Shown in pieces: positions 51,805 to 60,815 of a stretch of DNA of 64,000 nt. How positions within the stretch are numbered: the first letter of the stretch is position 1; every line of letters begins with the position of its first letter. A program made the position numbers and the translations under genes. Where the stretch lies: NCBI RefSeq assembly GCF_030817015.1, contig NZ_JAUSYS010000001.1, positions 3,038,001 to 3,102,000 of the forward strand, read 5' to 3'. Under the pieces are notes generated by a model. It saw only the letters and a program-made list of their open reading frames with translations, was not told the DNA's origin and made no database searches. Origin of the DNA: Arthrobacter sp. V1I7 (lineage in GTDB: Bacteria; Actinomycetota; Actinomycetes; Actinomycetales; Micrococcaceae).

Positions 51805-53190
51805 TCAGGCGCCGATCAACCGTGCGGCCAGGTAGCCTTCAACCTTGTCCAGCGAGACGCGGTCCTGGCTCATGGTGTCGCGTTCGCGGATGGTCACGGC
51901 CTGGTCGTCGAGCGTTTCAAAGTCCACCGTGATGCAGAACGGGGTTCCTATCTCGTCCTGGCGGCGGTAGCGGCGGCCGATGGCGCCGGCGTCGTCGAAC
52001 TCGATGTTCCAGTTCCTGCGCAGCTGGGCGGCGAGGTCCTTGGCCTTCGGCGACAGGTCCTCGTTGCGGCTCAGCGGCAGCACCGCTGCCTTGACCGGCG
52101 CGAGCCGCGGATCGAGCTTGAGCACGGTGCGGATGTCGACGCCACCCTTGGCGTTGGGTGCCTCGTCCTCGGTATACGCGTCGATCATGAACGCCATGAA
52201 GGAGCGGGTGAGGCCGGCCGCCGGTTCGATCACGTACGGTGTGTAGCGCTCGTTGGTGGCCTGGTTGAAGTAACTCAGGTCCGTGCCGGAGGCCTTGGCG
52301 TGCGTGGAGAGATCGAAGTCGGTGCGGTTGGCGATGCCTTCGAGCTCGCCCCACTCCGAGCCCTGGAAGCCGAAGCGGTACTCGATGTCCGTGGTGCCCT
52401 TGGAGTAGTGGCTGAGCTTGTCCAGCGGGTGCTCGAAGAACCGCAGGTTTTCCTCGCGGATGCCGAGGGAGGTGTACCAGGACATGCGCTCCTTCATCCA
52501 GTACTCGTGCCACTGCTCATCCGTGCCGGGCTCGACGAAGAATTCCATTTCCATCTGCTCGAACTCGCGGGTGCGGAAGATGAAGTTGCCCGGCGTGATC
52601 TCGTTGCGGAACGACTTGCCGATCTGGCCGATGCCGAACGGCGGCTTCTTCCGGGACGTGGTGAGCACGTTGCTGAAGTTCACGAAGATGCCCTGGGCGG
52701 TCTCGGGGCGCAGGTAGTGCAGGCCCTCGTCGCTGGCGACGGGGCCCAGGTAGGTCTTGAGCAGGCCGGAGAATTCCTGCGGCTCGGTCCATTCCCCGCG
52801 GGTGCCGCAGTTGGCGCAGGCGATGTCCTTGAGGCCGTTCTCGGCGGGGCGGCCCTTCTTTTCCTCGAATTCCTCCAGGAGGTGGTCCGCGCGGTAGCGC
52901 TTGTGGCAGGAGAGGCACTCGACCAGCGGGTCGGAGAAGACGTCGACGTGTCCGGAGGCTTCCCAGACCTGGCGGGGCAGGATGACCGAGGAGTCCAGGC
53001 CCACGACGTCTTCGCGGCCGCGGACGACCGACTGCCACCACTGGCGCTTGATGTTTTCCTTGAGCTCGGCGCCGAGGGGCCCGTAATCCCAGGCAGAACG
53101 TGAGCCACCATAGATTTCACCGGCCTGGAATACGAAACCCCTGCGCTTGGCGAGGGAAATGATCTGGTCGAGGACGGATTTTGCTGCCAT
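51805..53190 (-). CDS. glyS: Glycine--tRNA ligase (single-chain type)
   Basis: A 461-residue class II synthetase of the archaeal/actinobacterial dimeric form. Motif 2 region [22 protein letters not shown]; class II motif 3 ARSF-like [10 protein letters not shown] near residue 330; the zinc-binding part has CLSCHKRY (about 93) and CANCGTRG (about 124). C-terminal anticodon-binding domain from about 350 ([11 protein letters not shown]). Full length. ATG at 53190 with a GGAGTTCCC site. Confidence 0.96.
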   Translation of the reverse strand: MAAKSVLDQIISLAKRRGFVFQAGEIYGGSRSAWDYGPLGAELKENIKRQWWQSVVRGREDVVGLDSSVILPRQVWEASGHVDVFSDPLVECLSCHKRYRADHLLEEFEEKKGRPAENGLKDIACANCGTRGEWTEPQEFSGLLKTYLGPVASDEGLHYLRPETAQGIFVNFSNVLTTSRKKPPFGIGQIGKSFRNEITPGNFIFRTREFEQMEMEFFVEPGTDEQWHEYWMKERMSWYTSLGIREENLRFFEHPLDKLSHYSKGTTDIEYRFGFQGSEWGELEGIANRTDFDLSTHAKASGTDLSYFNQATNERYTPYVIEPAAGLTRSFMAFMIDAYTEDEAPNAKGGVDIRTVLKLDPRLAPVKAAVLPLSRNEDLSPKAKDLAAQLRRNWNIEFDDAGAIGRRYRRQDEIGTPFCITVDFETLDDQAVTIRERDTMSQDRVSLDKVEGYLAARLIGA

Positions 53191-53357
53191 GGGAACTCCA
53201 CTTTCTACAGGGCCGCTGGGTGCGGTCCGCGGTCTCAGCCCCGGAACCCCGGCTGGTTGCCGGACGGGGCACTAAAACGCAAACAGTTCGCAAACGAATA
53301 AGCACAGGATGATTGCGTGCAGGAAGCTGCGCCTAACAGCCTACCGGGCCGCCGGAG

Positions 53358-54326
53358 TCACCGCTTCAGGGCGCCCTTTGGCCAGGGCAGCGTGGCCAGG
53401 ATGATGGCGGCGAGGGTCAGCATGGTTCCCAGCACGGTTGGCAGCGCCACCACGGTGCCCGGCGCGGGGAAGGCCAGGTCCAGCCCGAGCGAGCCCAGCA
53501 GCTGGCCGGAAATCATGCCGAGTCCCGTCACGAGCACGCCGAGGCTGCGCACCAGCAGGGCGCCCACGGCGATGAAGACGCAGCCCATCGGCCCGCCGAG
53601 GTAGTACCACCACTGCCCCGGCAGCGGATTGCCGGCGCCGGCGACTGCGAGCTTGACCAGCCAGGCAAGCCACAGCACGGTCGTGCCGGAGACGAAGTTC
53701 ACCAGGGTGGCGGTGATCGGGGTGCCGTAGTGGACCGTCGCCGTGCCGTTCATGGCCTGCTGGAAGCTCATCAGGAAGCCGGCGAGTACCGGCAGAAGCA
53801 CCGGAGCGAGCAGCTGCACGAGCTCCGAACCCGCTCCGCCGAGCCGCGGGGACACGGCCCAGGCGACGGCGGCGACGGTCAGGATGCTGCCCAGCACCCT
53901 GATGCCGGTGATCGGCTTCTTGCCGGCGGGACCGATCCCCATCCGGTCGACCAGCAGCCCGCTCAACGTCTGGCCGGTCACCGCCGCCACGGTGAACAGT
54001 GCGACACCGAGCAGGCCCACGGTGAAGGACTGGGTGAACACGAAGAACGCCCCGATGCAGCCGGCGAGGACGTAGTACGGCGGGAACTCCCGGTTCCGGA
54101 CGGCCGGCAGGATCCGCGCCAGGCCGGCCCGGCCCTTCGGCAGCAGCAACGAGACCGCGGTGATCACCACCAGCCCCGTGCTGAAGCTGACCACGGCCGC
54201 GGCGATGCCGTCCGCGAGCGCCACGCCCAGCGCGCCGTTGATCCTGCCCTGGACGGGGATGAGGAGACCGGCCGCGACGGCCAGTGGCAGGCCGGCGAGG
54301 AGCGGCAGTCGGGGTGTGTGGGTCAT
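53358..54326 (-). CDS. DMT-type membrane protein with two DUF606 (YdcZ) halves
   Basis: A 322-residue, roughly ten-helix protein built from two DUF606-like halves. Half 1 opens with LAGLPLAVAAGLLIPVQGRI; half 2 opens with LPVLAGFLMSFQQAMNGTAT, and each has the G-x-x-x-x-x-Q-x-x-x-N pattern and a FSTG/FVSG signature. YdcZ-type proteins are usually short single-half DMT relatives, so this is a full-length fused form. Transport substrate unknown. ATG at 54326 has AAGG 8 bases upstream. Divergent from the S4 protein gene, 33 bp apart. Confidence 0.85.
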   Translation of the reverse strand: MTHTPRLPLLAGLPLAVAAGLLIPVQGRINGALGVALADGIAAAVVSFSTGLVVITAVSLLLPKGRAGLARILPAVRNREFPPYYVLAGCIGAFFVFTQSFTVGLLGVALFTVAAVTGQTLSGLLVDRMGIGPAGKKPITGIRVLGSILTVAAVAWAVSPRLGGAGSELVQLLAPVLLPVLAGFLMSFQQAMNGTATVHYGTPITATLVNFVSGTTVLWLAWLVKLAVAGAGNPLPGQWWYYLGGPMGCVFIAVGALLVRSLGVLVTGLGMISGQLLGSLGLDLAFPAPGTVVALPTVLGTMLTLAAIILATLPWPKGALKR

Positions 54327-54359
54327 CGGTGTCACCTTACGTCGGGCATTATTGCTTGT

Positions 54360-54596
54360 ATGAGCAACCCGGAAATTGAAGAAATCCCCATCCGCGACGA
54401 CATGATCCGGCTGGGTCAGCTGCTGAAGCTGGCCAACCTCGTCGAGGACGGCGTGCAGGCGGCGGAGCTGATCAAGGGCGGGCTCGTCAAGGTCAACGGT
54501 GATATCGATGACCGCCGTGGCCGCCAGCTCCACCACGGTGACACAGTGACCGTGAGCGGCCGTACCGTGCGGATCAGCACCCCCGCCGGCGCCTAG
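54360..54596 (+). CDS. S4-domain RNA-binding protein
   Basis: A 78-residue protein consisting of one S4 domain (IRLGQLLKLANLVEDGVQAAELIKGGLVKVNG, then GDTVTVSG), a small RNA-binding fold of the YaaA/RqcP-like group. Such proteins bind rRNA or tRNA and may act in ribosome quality control; the exact role is unknown. CATTAT ends 7 bases before the ATG, again consistent with a leaderless start. The stop codon lies in the first unit of a 15-bp tandem array. Confidence 0.87.
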   Translation: MSNPEIEEIPIRDDMIRLGQLLKLANLVEDGVQAAELIKGGLVKVNGDIDDRRGRQLHHGDTVTVSGRTVRISTPAGA

Positions 54597-54700
54597 GTTT
54601 CCGGCGCCCGGGTTCCCGGCGCCTAGATTCCGGCGCCTAGGTTTCCGGCGCCGGGCGCCGGACGCCCGGCTGCCCGGCGCCTAGATTCCGGGCGCCGGGC
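54586..54700. repeat. 14-15-bp tandem array (CCGGCGCCTAGGTTT units)
   Basis: Units at 54586, 54601, 54616 and 54630, with degenerate copies to about 54690. Each carries the palindrome GGCGCC, often CCTAGG too. The first copy includes the stop codon of the S4 gene. The rest fills the gap to the convergent esterase gene. Confidence 0.75.
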
Positions 54701-54724
54701 GCCCGGCCGCCCTGCGCCCGCGCC

Positions 54725-55378
54725 CTATTTGTTCAGCACTTCGTGGGTGAGGAACTCGGAGACATGGCCCACTTCCTGCTGGTTGATGCCATGCCACATT
54801 CCGGTGTAGAGCACCTTGGTCAGCTTTACGTGCTTTCGCACCCAGCCCATGGTGAAGTCGATCTTGTCCGGCGTGATCACCGGGTCCTGCTGGTCGCGGC
54901 CCCAGAACATCGGCACGGTTCCGTCGAGTTCGGCGTCGCGGAAGCTCGGGTCCGAATCGGCGTCAACGGCAAATCCGGACAGCCCGACGACGGCGGCGAA
55001 GTCCGCGGGACGCTGTCGCAGCATCGTAGTGGCCATGGCCATGCCCATCGAGAAGCCCAGCAGCGTCACCGAGGGATGGTTGGCCTTGACGGAGTCGATC
55101 CAGTCCAGCGCATACCCTGAAGCGGCTTTGACGGCGTCGAGCGAATAATCGATGGAAGCCGTCAGCGGGAACCAGGTGAAGCCGGCGCCGGAGACGAGGG
55201 GGGCGCGCACGGACGCCACCGCGAATTCCCGGGGAAGCATGTCCGCCACGCTGAGCAGGTCCTGTTCGTTGGCCCCGTAGCCGTGCAGCAGGACGAGGAG
55301 CGGCTTGCCGGCGCGCTCCTCCTCGGGCTGGGACCACAGGACAATGGGCGGCGCGGGAAAGGCAACGGCGTGAGTCAT
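54725..55378 (-). CDS. Alpha/beta hydrolase, phospholipase/carboxylesterase type
   Basis: A 217-residue serine hydrolase. Nucleophile in LLGFSMGMAMAT (about 106-117), LVLLHGYGANEQDLL as the oxyanion region, acid in FWGRDQQDPVI, His in GMWHGINQQE. It belongs to the carboxylesterase/lysophospholipase group (YpfH/Est-like) with broad ester substrates. ATG at 55378 opens the family-typical MTHAVAF; an AAGAAT element ends 6 bases upstream. Single gene, divergent from the SGNH hydrolase. Confidence 0.85.
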   Translation of the reverse strand: MTHAVAFPAPPIVLWSQPEEERAGKPLLVLLHGYGANEQDLLSVADMLPREFAVASVRAPLVSGAGFTWFPLTASIDYSLDAVKAASGYALDWIDSVKANHPSVTLLGFSMGMAMATTMLRQRPADFAAVVGLSGFAVDADSDPSFRDAELDGTVPMFWGRDQQDPVITPDKIDFTMGWVRKHVKLTKVLYTGMWHGINQQEVGHVSEFLTHEVLNK

Positions 55379-55454
55379 GGGTCCATTCTTGCAGTTACCC
55401 GGCAGTAACAAGCTACGGTGGCGTAGCTTTGCGGGAAGAGGAAGGGATACGAAG

Positions 55455-56324
55455 GTGAGCGAATCCGAAGGAATGGACAATTCATCAGTAGGCGCCGTCA
55501 GGCACCCGTGGAGCCGGTACGTGGCCATGGGTGACTCCTTCACTGAAGGCATCGGCGATCCCGAACCGGCGAGTCCGGGCGGTTACCGGGGCTGGGCGGA
55601 CCGCGTGGCCGAGGAACTGAGCCGCGGCCACGAAGACTTTGCCTATGCCAACCTGGCCGTCCGCGGCCGGCTCCTGCAGCAAATCGTCGACCAGCAGTTG
55701 GCGCCCTGCCTGTCCCTCAGGCCGGACCTCGTGACCCTTTCCGCCGGCGGGAACGACCTGCTCCGGCCCGGCGGCGATCCGGACGTGCTGGCGGAGAAGC
55801 TGGACTCGGTGGTGCAGATCCTGAGCCTGGCCGGCGCCACGGTGGTCCTGTTCAACGGCCCGGACACGGGCTCTTCCGTACTGGGGCGGATCCGCAGCAA
55901 GGTGGCCATCTATAACGAGAACCTCCGCACCGTCGCCGCCCGGCACGACGCCGTGATCGCGGACATGTGGTCCTTGCGGCAGCTGAACGATCCCCGGATG
56001 TGGGAACCGGACCGGCTGCATTTCTCGCCGCTGGGACACCACACGATCGCGGCCATGGTGCTCGACTCGCTGAATGTCCAGCACACCCTGGAGCCGCTGT
56101 CCCCCAAGCCGCTTCCGCCCCGCAGCTGGCGCGAAGCCCGTACCGGGGACCTGGTCTGGGCGCGTGAACACTTAGTGCCGTGGGTGATCCGCCGCCTGCG
56201 GCACCGGTCATCCGGCGACGGCATGACGGCCAAGCGCCCCCTGCCGGGTCCGGTCTTCGGCCCCGGGGTGCCCCTGGGCTCGGGCGAAGGCCCGCCGGGC
56301 GCCTCGGAAGCGGTGCGGTCCTGA
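55455..56324 (+). CDS. SGNH/GDSL-type hydrolase
   Basis: A 289-residue lipase/esterase-like enzyme. Block I AMGDSFTEGIGDPEPAS (catalytic Ser, about 24-40), block III GGNDLL (about 97) and block V DRLHFSPLGH (Asp and His, about 183-192) are intact. No signal peptide, so it is probably cytoplasmic. The last 60 residues are a Pro/Arg-rich tail outside the fold. GTG at 55455 has GGAAGGGA about 9 bases upstream; the ATG at 55473 has its purine run too close. Likely followed in the same direction by the winged-helix gene. Confidence 0.87.
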   Translation: MSESEGMDNSSVGAVRHPWSRYVAMGDSFTEGIGDPEPASPGGYRGWADRVAEELSRGHEDFAYANLAVRGRLLQQIVDQQLAPCLSLRPDLVTLSAGGNDLLRPGGDPDVLAEKLDSVVQILSLAGATVVLFNGPDTGSSVLGRIRSKVAIYNENLRTVAARHDAVIADMWSLRQLNDPRMWEPDRLHFSPLGHHTIAAMVLDSLNVQHTLEPLSPKPLPPRSWREARTGDLVWAREHLVPWVIRRLRHRSSGDGMTAKRPLPGPVFGPGVPLGSGEGPPGASEAVRS

Positions 56325-56349
56325 CCGCCTGAGGCTGCGGTTAGCAACG

Positions 56350-57456
56350 ATGGACGCCGACGACGTCGTTCGGCTGCGGCTCCGCCGGCAGCAGCTGCGC
56401 GAGCCGTTCGCCGCGACGGCCGAGGACGCGCTGCAGAATCTCCTCGCGGTGCAGTCCCAGGAGTTCCCGTACGCGCGCTGGTCGCTGGCGCAGCGCACCG
56501 TGGGCGGCTCGGCCGCCGGGATCGAACAGGCGGTGTCCGAGGGCACCGTCCTGCGCACCCACATCCTGCGGCCCACCTGGCACTTCGTGCACCGGGACGA
56601 TCTGCGCTGGCTCCTGGCGCTCTCGGCCCCCCGCCTGCATCAGGGCAACGCCGGGATGTACCGCCGCACCGGGATCGACGCCGCCAACGCGACCAGGAGC
56701 AGCGACGTCCTGGCCGGCGCCGTGGCGGGCGGCGCGCACAAAACGCGGGAGCAGCTCGCGGCTGAACTCCGCAGGGCCGGGTTCGGCGCCGAAGGCCTGG
56801 AGCTCGCCTACCGGATCATGTTCGCCGAGGCCGGCGGCGTCCTGGTCAGCGGTTCCCCCGTGCGCAGCGCCGGCGGAGCGCTCAAGCAAACGTATGCCCT
56901 CTTTGACGAGCGGGTCCCCTCCGCACCGGCCGGCCTGATGGACCGGACGCGGGCGCTGGCTGAGCTGGCCCGCCGGTACTTCACCAGCCGAGGCCCCGCG
57001 ACGGAAAAGGACTGCGCCGACTGGTCCGGACTGACACGCTCGGACGTCCGGACAGGGCTGCATCTCGCCCGGGAGACAGCCCCCGGAGCACTCGAAACTG
57101 CAACGGTCGACGGCGTCGCCTGCTACTTCAGCCCCGCCCCGGACGCCGGGGGCGGCGCCAGCGGGCCGGGTCGCCTTGACCTGATCCAGTGCTACGACGA
57201 ATACGTGATGGGGTATTGGAAGACGCGGCATTTCCTCGGCGGGCCGGCACCGTTCGTGCCCGTTGCCGGCGAGCCTCTGCATCTGGTCCTGCGGAACGGC
57301 CGGCTCGCCGGGGCCTGGCGGCACAACCTGGTCCGCGGACGGTGCGAGCTCGACATCCGGCTGGACTCCGACCACCACCCCGATGATGAGCACGAGATCA
57401 GCCGGGCGGTGGCGGCCTACGGCAGGTTCCTGGGGATGCCGGCTGTCCGGCTGTAA
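56350..57456 (+). CDS. Winged-helix AlkZ-like DNA-binding protein
   Basis: A 368-residue protein of the HTH_42/AlkZ-like family. Three winged-helix repeats are expected; visible blocks are LQNLLAVQSQEFPYARWSL (about 29-47), HILRPTWHFVHRDDLRWLL (about 75-93) and LIQCYDEYVMGYWKTRHFL (about 280-298). AlkZ from Streptomyces is a DNA glycosylase that removes bulky lesions and cross-links; many relatives have no known substrate. ATG at 56350 with a weak start context, 25 bases after the SGNH stop. A glycosylase role is likely but unproven here. Confidence 0.85.
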   Translation: MDADDVVRLRLRRQQLREPFAATAEDALQNLLAVQSQEFPYARWSLAQRTVGGSAAGIEQAVSEGTVLRTHILRPTWHFVHRDDLRWLLALSAPRLHQGNAGMYRRTGIDAANATRSSDVLAGAVAGGAHKTREQLAAELRRAGFGAEGLELAYRIMFAEAGGVLVSGSPVRSAGGALKQTYALFDERVPSAPAGLMDRTRALAELARRYFTSRGPATEKDCADWSGLTRSDVRTGLHLARETAPGALETATVDGVACYFSPAPDAGGGASGPGRLDLIQCYDEYVMGYWKTRHFLGGPAPFVPVAGEPLHLVLRNGRLAGAWRHNLVRGRCELDIRLDSDHHPDDEHEISRAVAAYGRFLGMPAVRL

Positions 57457-57534
57457 CGCCCTGCGCGGAACGTGGGTGGTCCGGGACCGGTCCGGGCTTA
57501 AGCTGGAAGGACACTTTCTGAAAGGCGCCGTACC

Positions 57535-58152
57535 GTGAACAATTTGTTCTTCTGGCTCATCGTTCTGTCCTTCCTGGTCCCTATGGCGTTGCGCCTGTAC
57601 CGGAAATCCGTGCGCGGCAGGAACCAGAACCAGGGCAAGCCCGGCGGGTTCCTGGGGAAGTTCGGTCAATTTCCCGGAGACAGTTCCGGAAGCTATCCCG
57701 GCCAGCAGAACAACCAGCCCAGGGACGGCTTCACCCAGCGGGACTACTTCGGCGGCTTCGGCCAACTGGGCGCCCCTCAGCAGCCCATCCCGCCGGCGAA
57801 CCAGCCGTACCCCGGCGAGCAGTTCCCGGGCCAGCCGTACCCCGGCCAGCCCGGCCAGCCGTACCCCGGCCAGCCCGGCTACCCGCCGCAGGGTTATCAG
57901 TCCCCCGTCCCCTACGAGGACAGCCCGGAGTACCCAGGCAACCGGCCCCAGCCCAGCCAGCAGCCAGACCGGCAACAGCCCGCCCAGCCCCAGTCCGGCC
58001 CGCGGCCGTCCGGCCCGTCGGTGCCCCCGCCGCCGTCGGCCCCGCAGGGCTTCCGGGCGCGGAAGCTGGCGGAACTCGACCAGCGGTACAGCGACGGTGA
58101 ACTGACCATGGAGGACTACATGGCCCAGCGCGCGGAGATCATGAAGGGCTAA
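57535..58152 (+). CDS. SHOCT-domain membrane protein with Pro/Gln/Gly-rich linker
   Basis: A 205-residue protein: one transmembrane helix at the very start (NNLFFWLIVLSFLVPMALRL), a long low-complexity Pro/Gln/Gly/Tyr linker (about 30-170) with QPYPGQPG repeats, and a C-terminal SHOCT motif (LAELDQRYSDGELTMEDYMA). SHOCT motifs are found at the ends of many unrelated membrane proteins and may mediate oligomerisation. The repeat DNA near 57800-57880 is a 24-bp-type minisatellite. GTG at 57535 has AAAGG 10 bases upstream. Function unknown. Confidence 0.82.
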   Translation: MNNLFFWLIVLSFLVPMALRLYRKSVRGRNQNQGKPGGFLGKFGQFPGDSSGSYPGQQNNQPRDGFTQRDYFGGFGQLGAPQQPIPPANQPYPGEQFPGQPYPGQPGQPYPGQPGYPPQGYQSPVPYEDSPEYPGNRPQPSQQPDRQQPAQPQSGPRPSGPSVPPPPSAPQGFRARKLAELDQRYSDGELTMEDYMAQRAEIMKG

Positions 58153-58168
58153 GCACCGCAGGCATGCC

Positions 58169-58207
58169 AGAGAGGGGCCCCGCAGCACAGCTGCGGGGCC
58201 CCTCTCT
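58169..58207. terminator. 18-bp hairpin between convergent SHOCT and mmsA genes
   Basis: A perfect 18-bp stem (58169-58186 with 58190-58207) and 3-base loop ACA, one of the strongest hairpins in the window. Plus-strand continuation is GTGGTGTGTTGTT, a weak T-rich end; it can serve both genes. Confidence 0.85.
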
Positions 58208-58224
58208 GTGGTGTGTTGTTCGGG

Positions 58225-59709
58225 TCAGTCGACCTGCGGGAAGCCGAGGTCGATCACCGAAGTGGACGGGTCCGGCCAGCGGGTCGTGACGACCTTGCCG
58301 CGGGTGTAGAAGCGGATGCTCTCCGGCCCGTACATGTGGGTGTCACCGAAGAGCGAGTTCTTCCAGCCGCCGAAGGAGAACGTTCCCACCGGCACCGGGA
58401 TCGGCACGTTCACGCCCACCATGCCGGCCTCGACGTCGAACTCGAACTGCCGGGCCGCGCCGCCGTCGCGGGTGAAGATCGCCACGCCGTTGCCGAACTC
58501 ATTGTCGTTGACGAGCCGGACCGCGCCGGCGTAAGTATCGGCGCGGACCACCGACAGCACCGGGCCGAAAATCTCGTCGTCGTAGACCTTCATGCCCGGC
58601 TTGACGTGGTCGATCAGGCTGACGCCGATGAAGAAGCCGTTGGAGTCGAACTCCTGCGTCCGGCCGTCCACCACCACGGTGGCGCCTTCGTCGGCCGCTC
58701 CGGCGACGTAGGACGCGACCCTGTCGCGGTGCTCAGCCGTGATGAGCGGGCCCATCTGCGAGGCGGGATCCGTGCCGGGTCCGATCTTCAGCGTCGCCAT
58801 CCGGGTGGTGATGGCGTCCACGAGTTCGTCGGCGATGTTGCCGACGGCGACGAGCACGCTGACCGCCATGCAGCGCTCCCCCGCTGAGCCATAAGCGGCG
58901 GAGACGGCGGCGTCGGCGGCCATGTTCAGGTCCGCGTCGGGCAGGACCACCATGTGGTTCTTGGCACCGCCGAGGGCCTGCACGCGCTTGCCGTGATCAG
59001 CGGCGCGTTTGTAGATGGACTGGGCGATCGGCGTCGAGCCGACGAAGCTGATGGCCTTGACGTCCGGGTGCTCCAGGAGCACGTCCACAGCTTCCTTGTC
59101 CCCGTGCACCACGTTGAGCACACCGGCGGGCAGGCCCGCCTCGGCAAAGATCTCGGCGATGAAGACGGCGGAGGACGGGTCCTTCTCGCTGGGCTTGAGC
59201 AGCACGGTGTTGCCGCACGCCAGGGCGCTGCCGATCATCCAGAGCGGCACCATGGCCGGGAAGTTGAACGGGGTGATGCAGGCGACCACGCCGACCGGCT
59301 GGCGGACCGAGTGGACGTCGACGCCGCCGGCGACCTGCTCGGAGCGCTCGCCCTTGAGCATGTGGGACAGGCCGGTGGCGAATTCAATGTTCTCCAGCCC
59401 GCGGGTGATCTCGCCTTCGGCGTCGGAGAGGACCTTGCCGTGTTCGCTGGTCAGCAGGGCGGCCAGTTCGGGGCGGCGCTGCAGCAGCAGTTCACGGACC
59501 TTGAAGAAGATGTTGGTGCGCTTGGCCAGGCTCGTGGCGCGCCACGCCGGCAGCGCGGCCCGGGCGGCCCGGACGGCCTCCTCGACGCGCGCGGCCGAGG
59601 CCAGGGCGACCTCTTTTTCCTGCTCGCCGGTGGCCGGGTTGAAGACCGGGCCGAAGCGATCGGCGTCGGAAATCAGGGCGCCGTTGATGAAGTGCGGAAT
59701 ACGTTCCAT
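58225..59709 (-). CDS. mmsA: CoA-acylating methylmalonate-semialdehyde dehydrogenase
   Basis: A 494-residue aldehyde dehydrogenase converting methylmalonate semialdehyde to propionyl-CoA, the last step of valine degradation, also acting on malonate semialdehyde. Family blocks: ITPFNFPAMVPLWMIGSALA (NAD site), LKPSEKDPSSA, FVGSTPIAQ and GERCMAVS with the catalytic Cys near residue 282. The C-terminal GGWKNSLFGDTHMYGPESIRF is typical of MmsA and lacks the residues of ordinary ALDH. Cotranscribed with mmsB upstream (47-bp gap). Confidence 0.94.
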   Translation of the reverse strand: MERIPHFINGALISDADRFGPVFNPATGEQEKEVALASAARVEEAVRAARAALPAWRATSLAKRTNIFFKVRELLLQRRPELAALLTSEHGKVLSDAEGEITRGLENIEFATGLSHMLKGERSEQVAGGVDVHSVRQPVGVVACITPFNFPAMVPLWMIGSALACGNTVLLKPSEKDPSSAVFIAEIFAEAGLPAGVLNVVHGDKEAVDVLLEHPDVKAISFVGSTPIAQSIYKRAADHGKRVQALGGAKNHMVVLPDADLNMAADAAVSAAYGSAGERCMAVSVLVAVGNIADELVDAITTRMATLKIGPGTDPASQMGPLITAEHRDRVASYVAGAADEGATVVVDGRTQEFDSNGFFIGVSLIDHVKPGMKVYDDEIFGPVLSVVRADTYAGAVRLVNDNEFGNGVAIFTRDGGAARQFEFDVEAGMVGVNVPIPVPVGTFSFGGWKNSLFGDTHMYGPESIRFYTRGKVVTTRWPDPSTSVIDLGFPQVD

Positions 59710-59756
59710 GGGGTTGGTCTCTTTCGTGTGCTGCAGGTAGTGAGGGTGCCGGGAGG

Positions 59757-60659
59757 CTACTTGGCGGACTCGAGGGAGCCGTCGATGAGTTTGATGATCA
59801 TCGAGCAGTCCTTGCCGGACTCGCCGGAGTCGATGAGGCGCTGGAACAGCTGCTGGACGTGCTCGCCGATTTCCAGCGGAGTGCCGGTGTCACGTGCGGC
59901 GCTGATGGCCAGTCCGATGTCCTTGTTTGCCAGCTCCGTGGTGAAGGTCGGGGTGAAGTCGTTGTTGGAGGCGGCGGTCGGCACGACGCCGGCCACCGGA
60001 TACCAGGTGCGCAGGGCCCAGCTGTCGCCGGAGGAGACGGAGGCGATGTCCCAGAAGACCTGCTTGTCCAGTCCGAGGCGGTCCGCCAGGACGGCACCCT
60101 CCGCGGTCGAGGCCAGGTTGATGAAGAGCATGAGGTTATTGCAGATCTTCGCGGCCTGGCCGGTGGTCGCGCCGCCGGTCGGGATGATGTTCGCCGCCAT
60201 CGGACGGATGTATTCGGTGGCCTCGGCGACGGCGCCTGCCTCGCCGCCGATCATGAAGGTCAGGGTTGCCGCCTTCGCGCCGCTCATGCCGCCGGAGACC
60301 GGGGCATCGACGAAGCGGAAGCCGGCGGCAGCCGCGGCGTCGTGCAGCGCCTGCGCGGAGGCGATATCGATCGTGGAGGAGTCCACCAGGAGCGTCCGGG
60401 TGTCCGCGTGGGCCAGGACGCCGTCCTCGCCCAGGTACACGGCGCGGGCGTGCTCACCCTTGGGCAGCATCGTGAACACGACGTCGGCGCCCTCGACAGC
60501 CCCGGCGATGCTGCCGGCCGGCTTCACGCCACCTGCTTCGGCGGCCGCGACGGCCTCCGCGTTGAGGTCGAAGCCCCTGACCTCGTGCCCGGCCTTCGCC
60601 AGATTCACCGACATGGACCCGCCCATGTTCCCCAGTCCGATCCAAGCGATTACTGCCAT
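59757..60659 (-). CDS. mmsB: 3-hydroxyisobutyrate dehydrogenase
   Basis: A 300-residue NAD-dependent enzyme oxidising 3-hydroxyisobutyrate to methylmalonate semialdehyde, the substrate of MmsA. Rossmann motif GLGNMGGSMSVNLAKAGHEV at residues 8-27; substrate block DAPVSGGMSGA near 113; the catalytic Lys lies in GQAAKICNNL near 165. ATG at 60659 has AGGAG 8 bases upstream. First gene of mmsBA, divergent from a LysR regulator with a 20-bp dyad between. Confidence 0.95.
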   Translation of the reverse strand: MAVIAWIGLGNMGGSMSVNLAKAGHEVRGFDLNAEAVAAAEAGGVKPAGSIAGAVEGADVVFTMLPKGEHARAVYLGEDGVLAHADTRTLLVDSSTIDIASAQALHDAAAAAGFRFVDAPVSGGMSGAKAATLTFMIGGEAGAVAEATEYIRPMAANIIPTGGATTGQAAKICNNLMLFINLASTAEGAVLADRLGLDKQVFWDIASVSSGDSWALRTWYPVAGVVPTAASNNDFTPTFTTELANKDIGLAISAARDTGTPLEIGEHVQQLFQRLIDSGESGKDCSMIIKLIDGSLESAK

Positions 60660-60774
60660 GGCATAAGCTCCTTTGCTTTGTCTGCTGCTGCGCGATCCTC
60701 GTGCGCCGAATTCGTGTTCCGTGTCCAGCATCACATCCTGTTACAGTGCAATCAAGGCAAAAAACTACAGATGG

Positions 60775-60794
60775 CATGTGCATGGATGCACATG
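60775..60794. promoter_or_regulatory. Perfect dyad CATGTGCA-N4-TGCACATG, likely LysR operator
   Basis: Arms 60775-60782 and 60787-60794 around TGGA, 22 bases before the LysR start codon and 116 bp upstream of mmsB. LysR proteins bind such T-N11-A-type dyads near their own start. It is well placed for autoregulation and for control of mmsBA. Confidence 0.65.
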
Positions 60795-60815
60795 ATGTAC
60801 CGGAGGAGAATTCTT

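Noticed and set aside
53191..53357. T-box riboswitch upstream of glyS
   Set aside because: No T-box sequence (UGGN-type bulge with antiterminator stem) or specifier loop is visible in the 167-bp leader; actinobacterial T-boxes are mostly at ileS.
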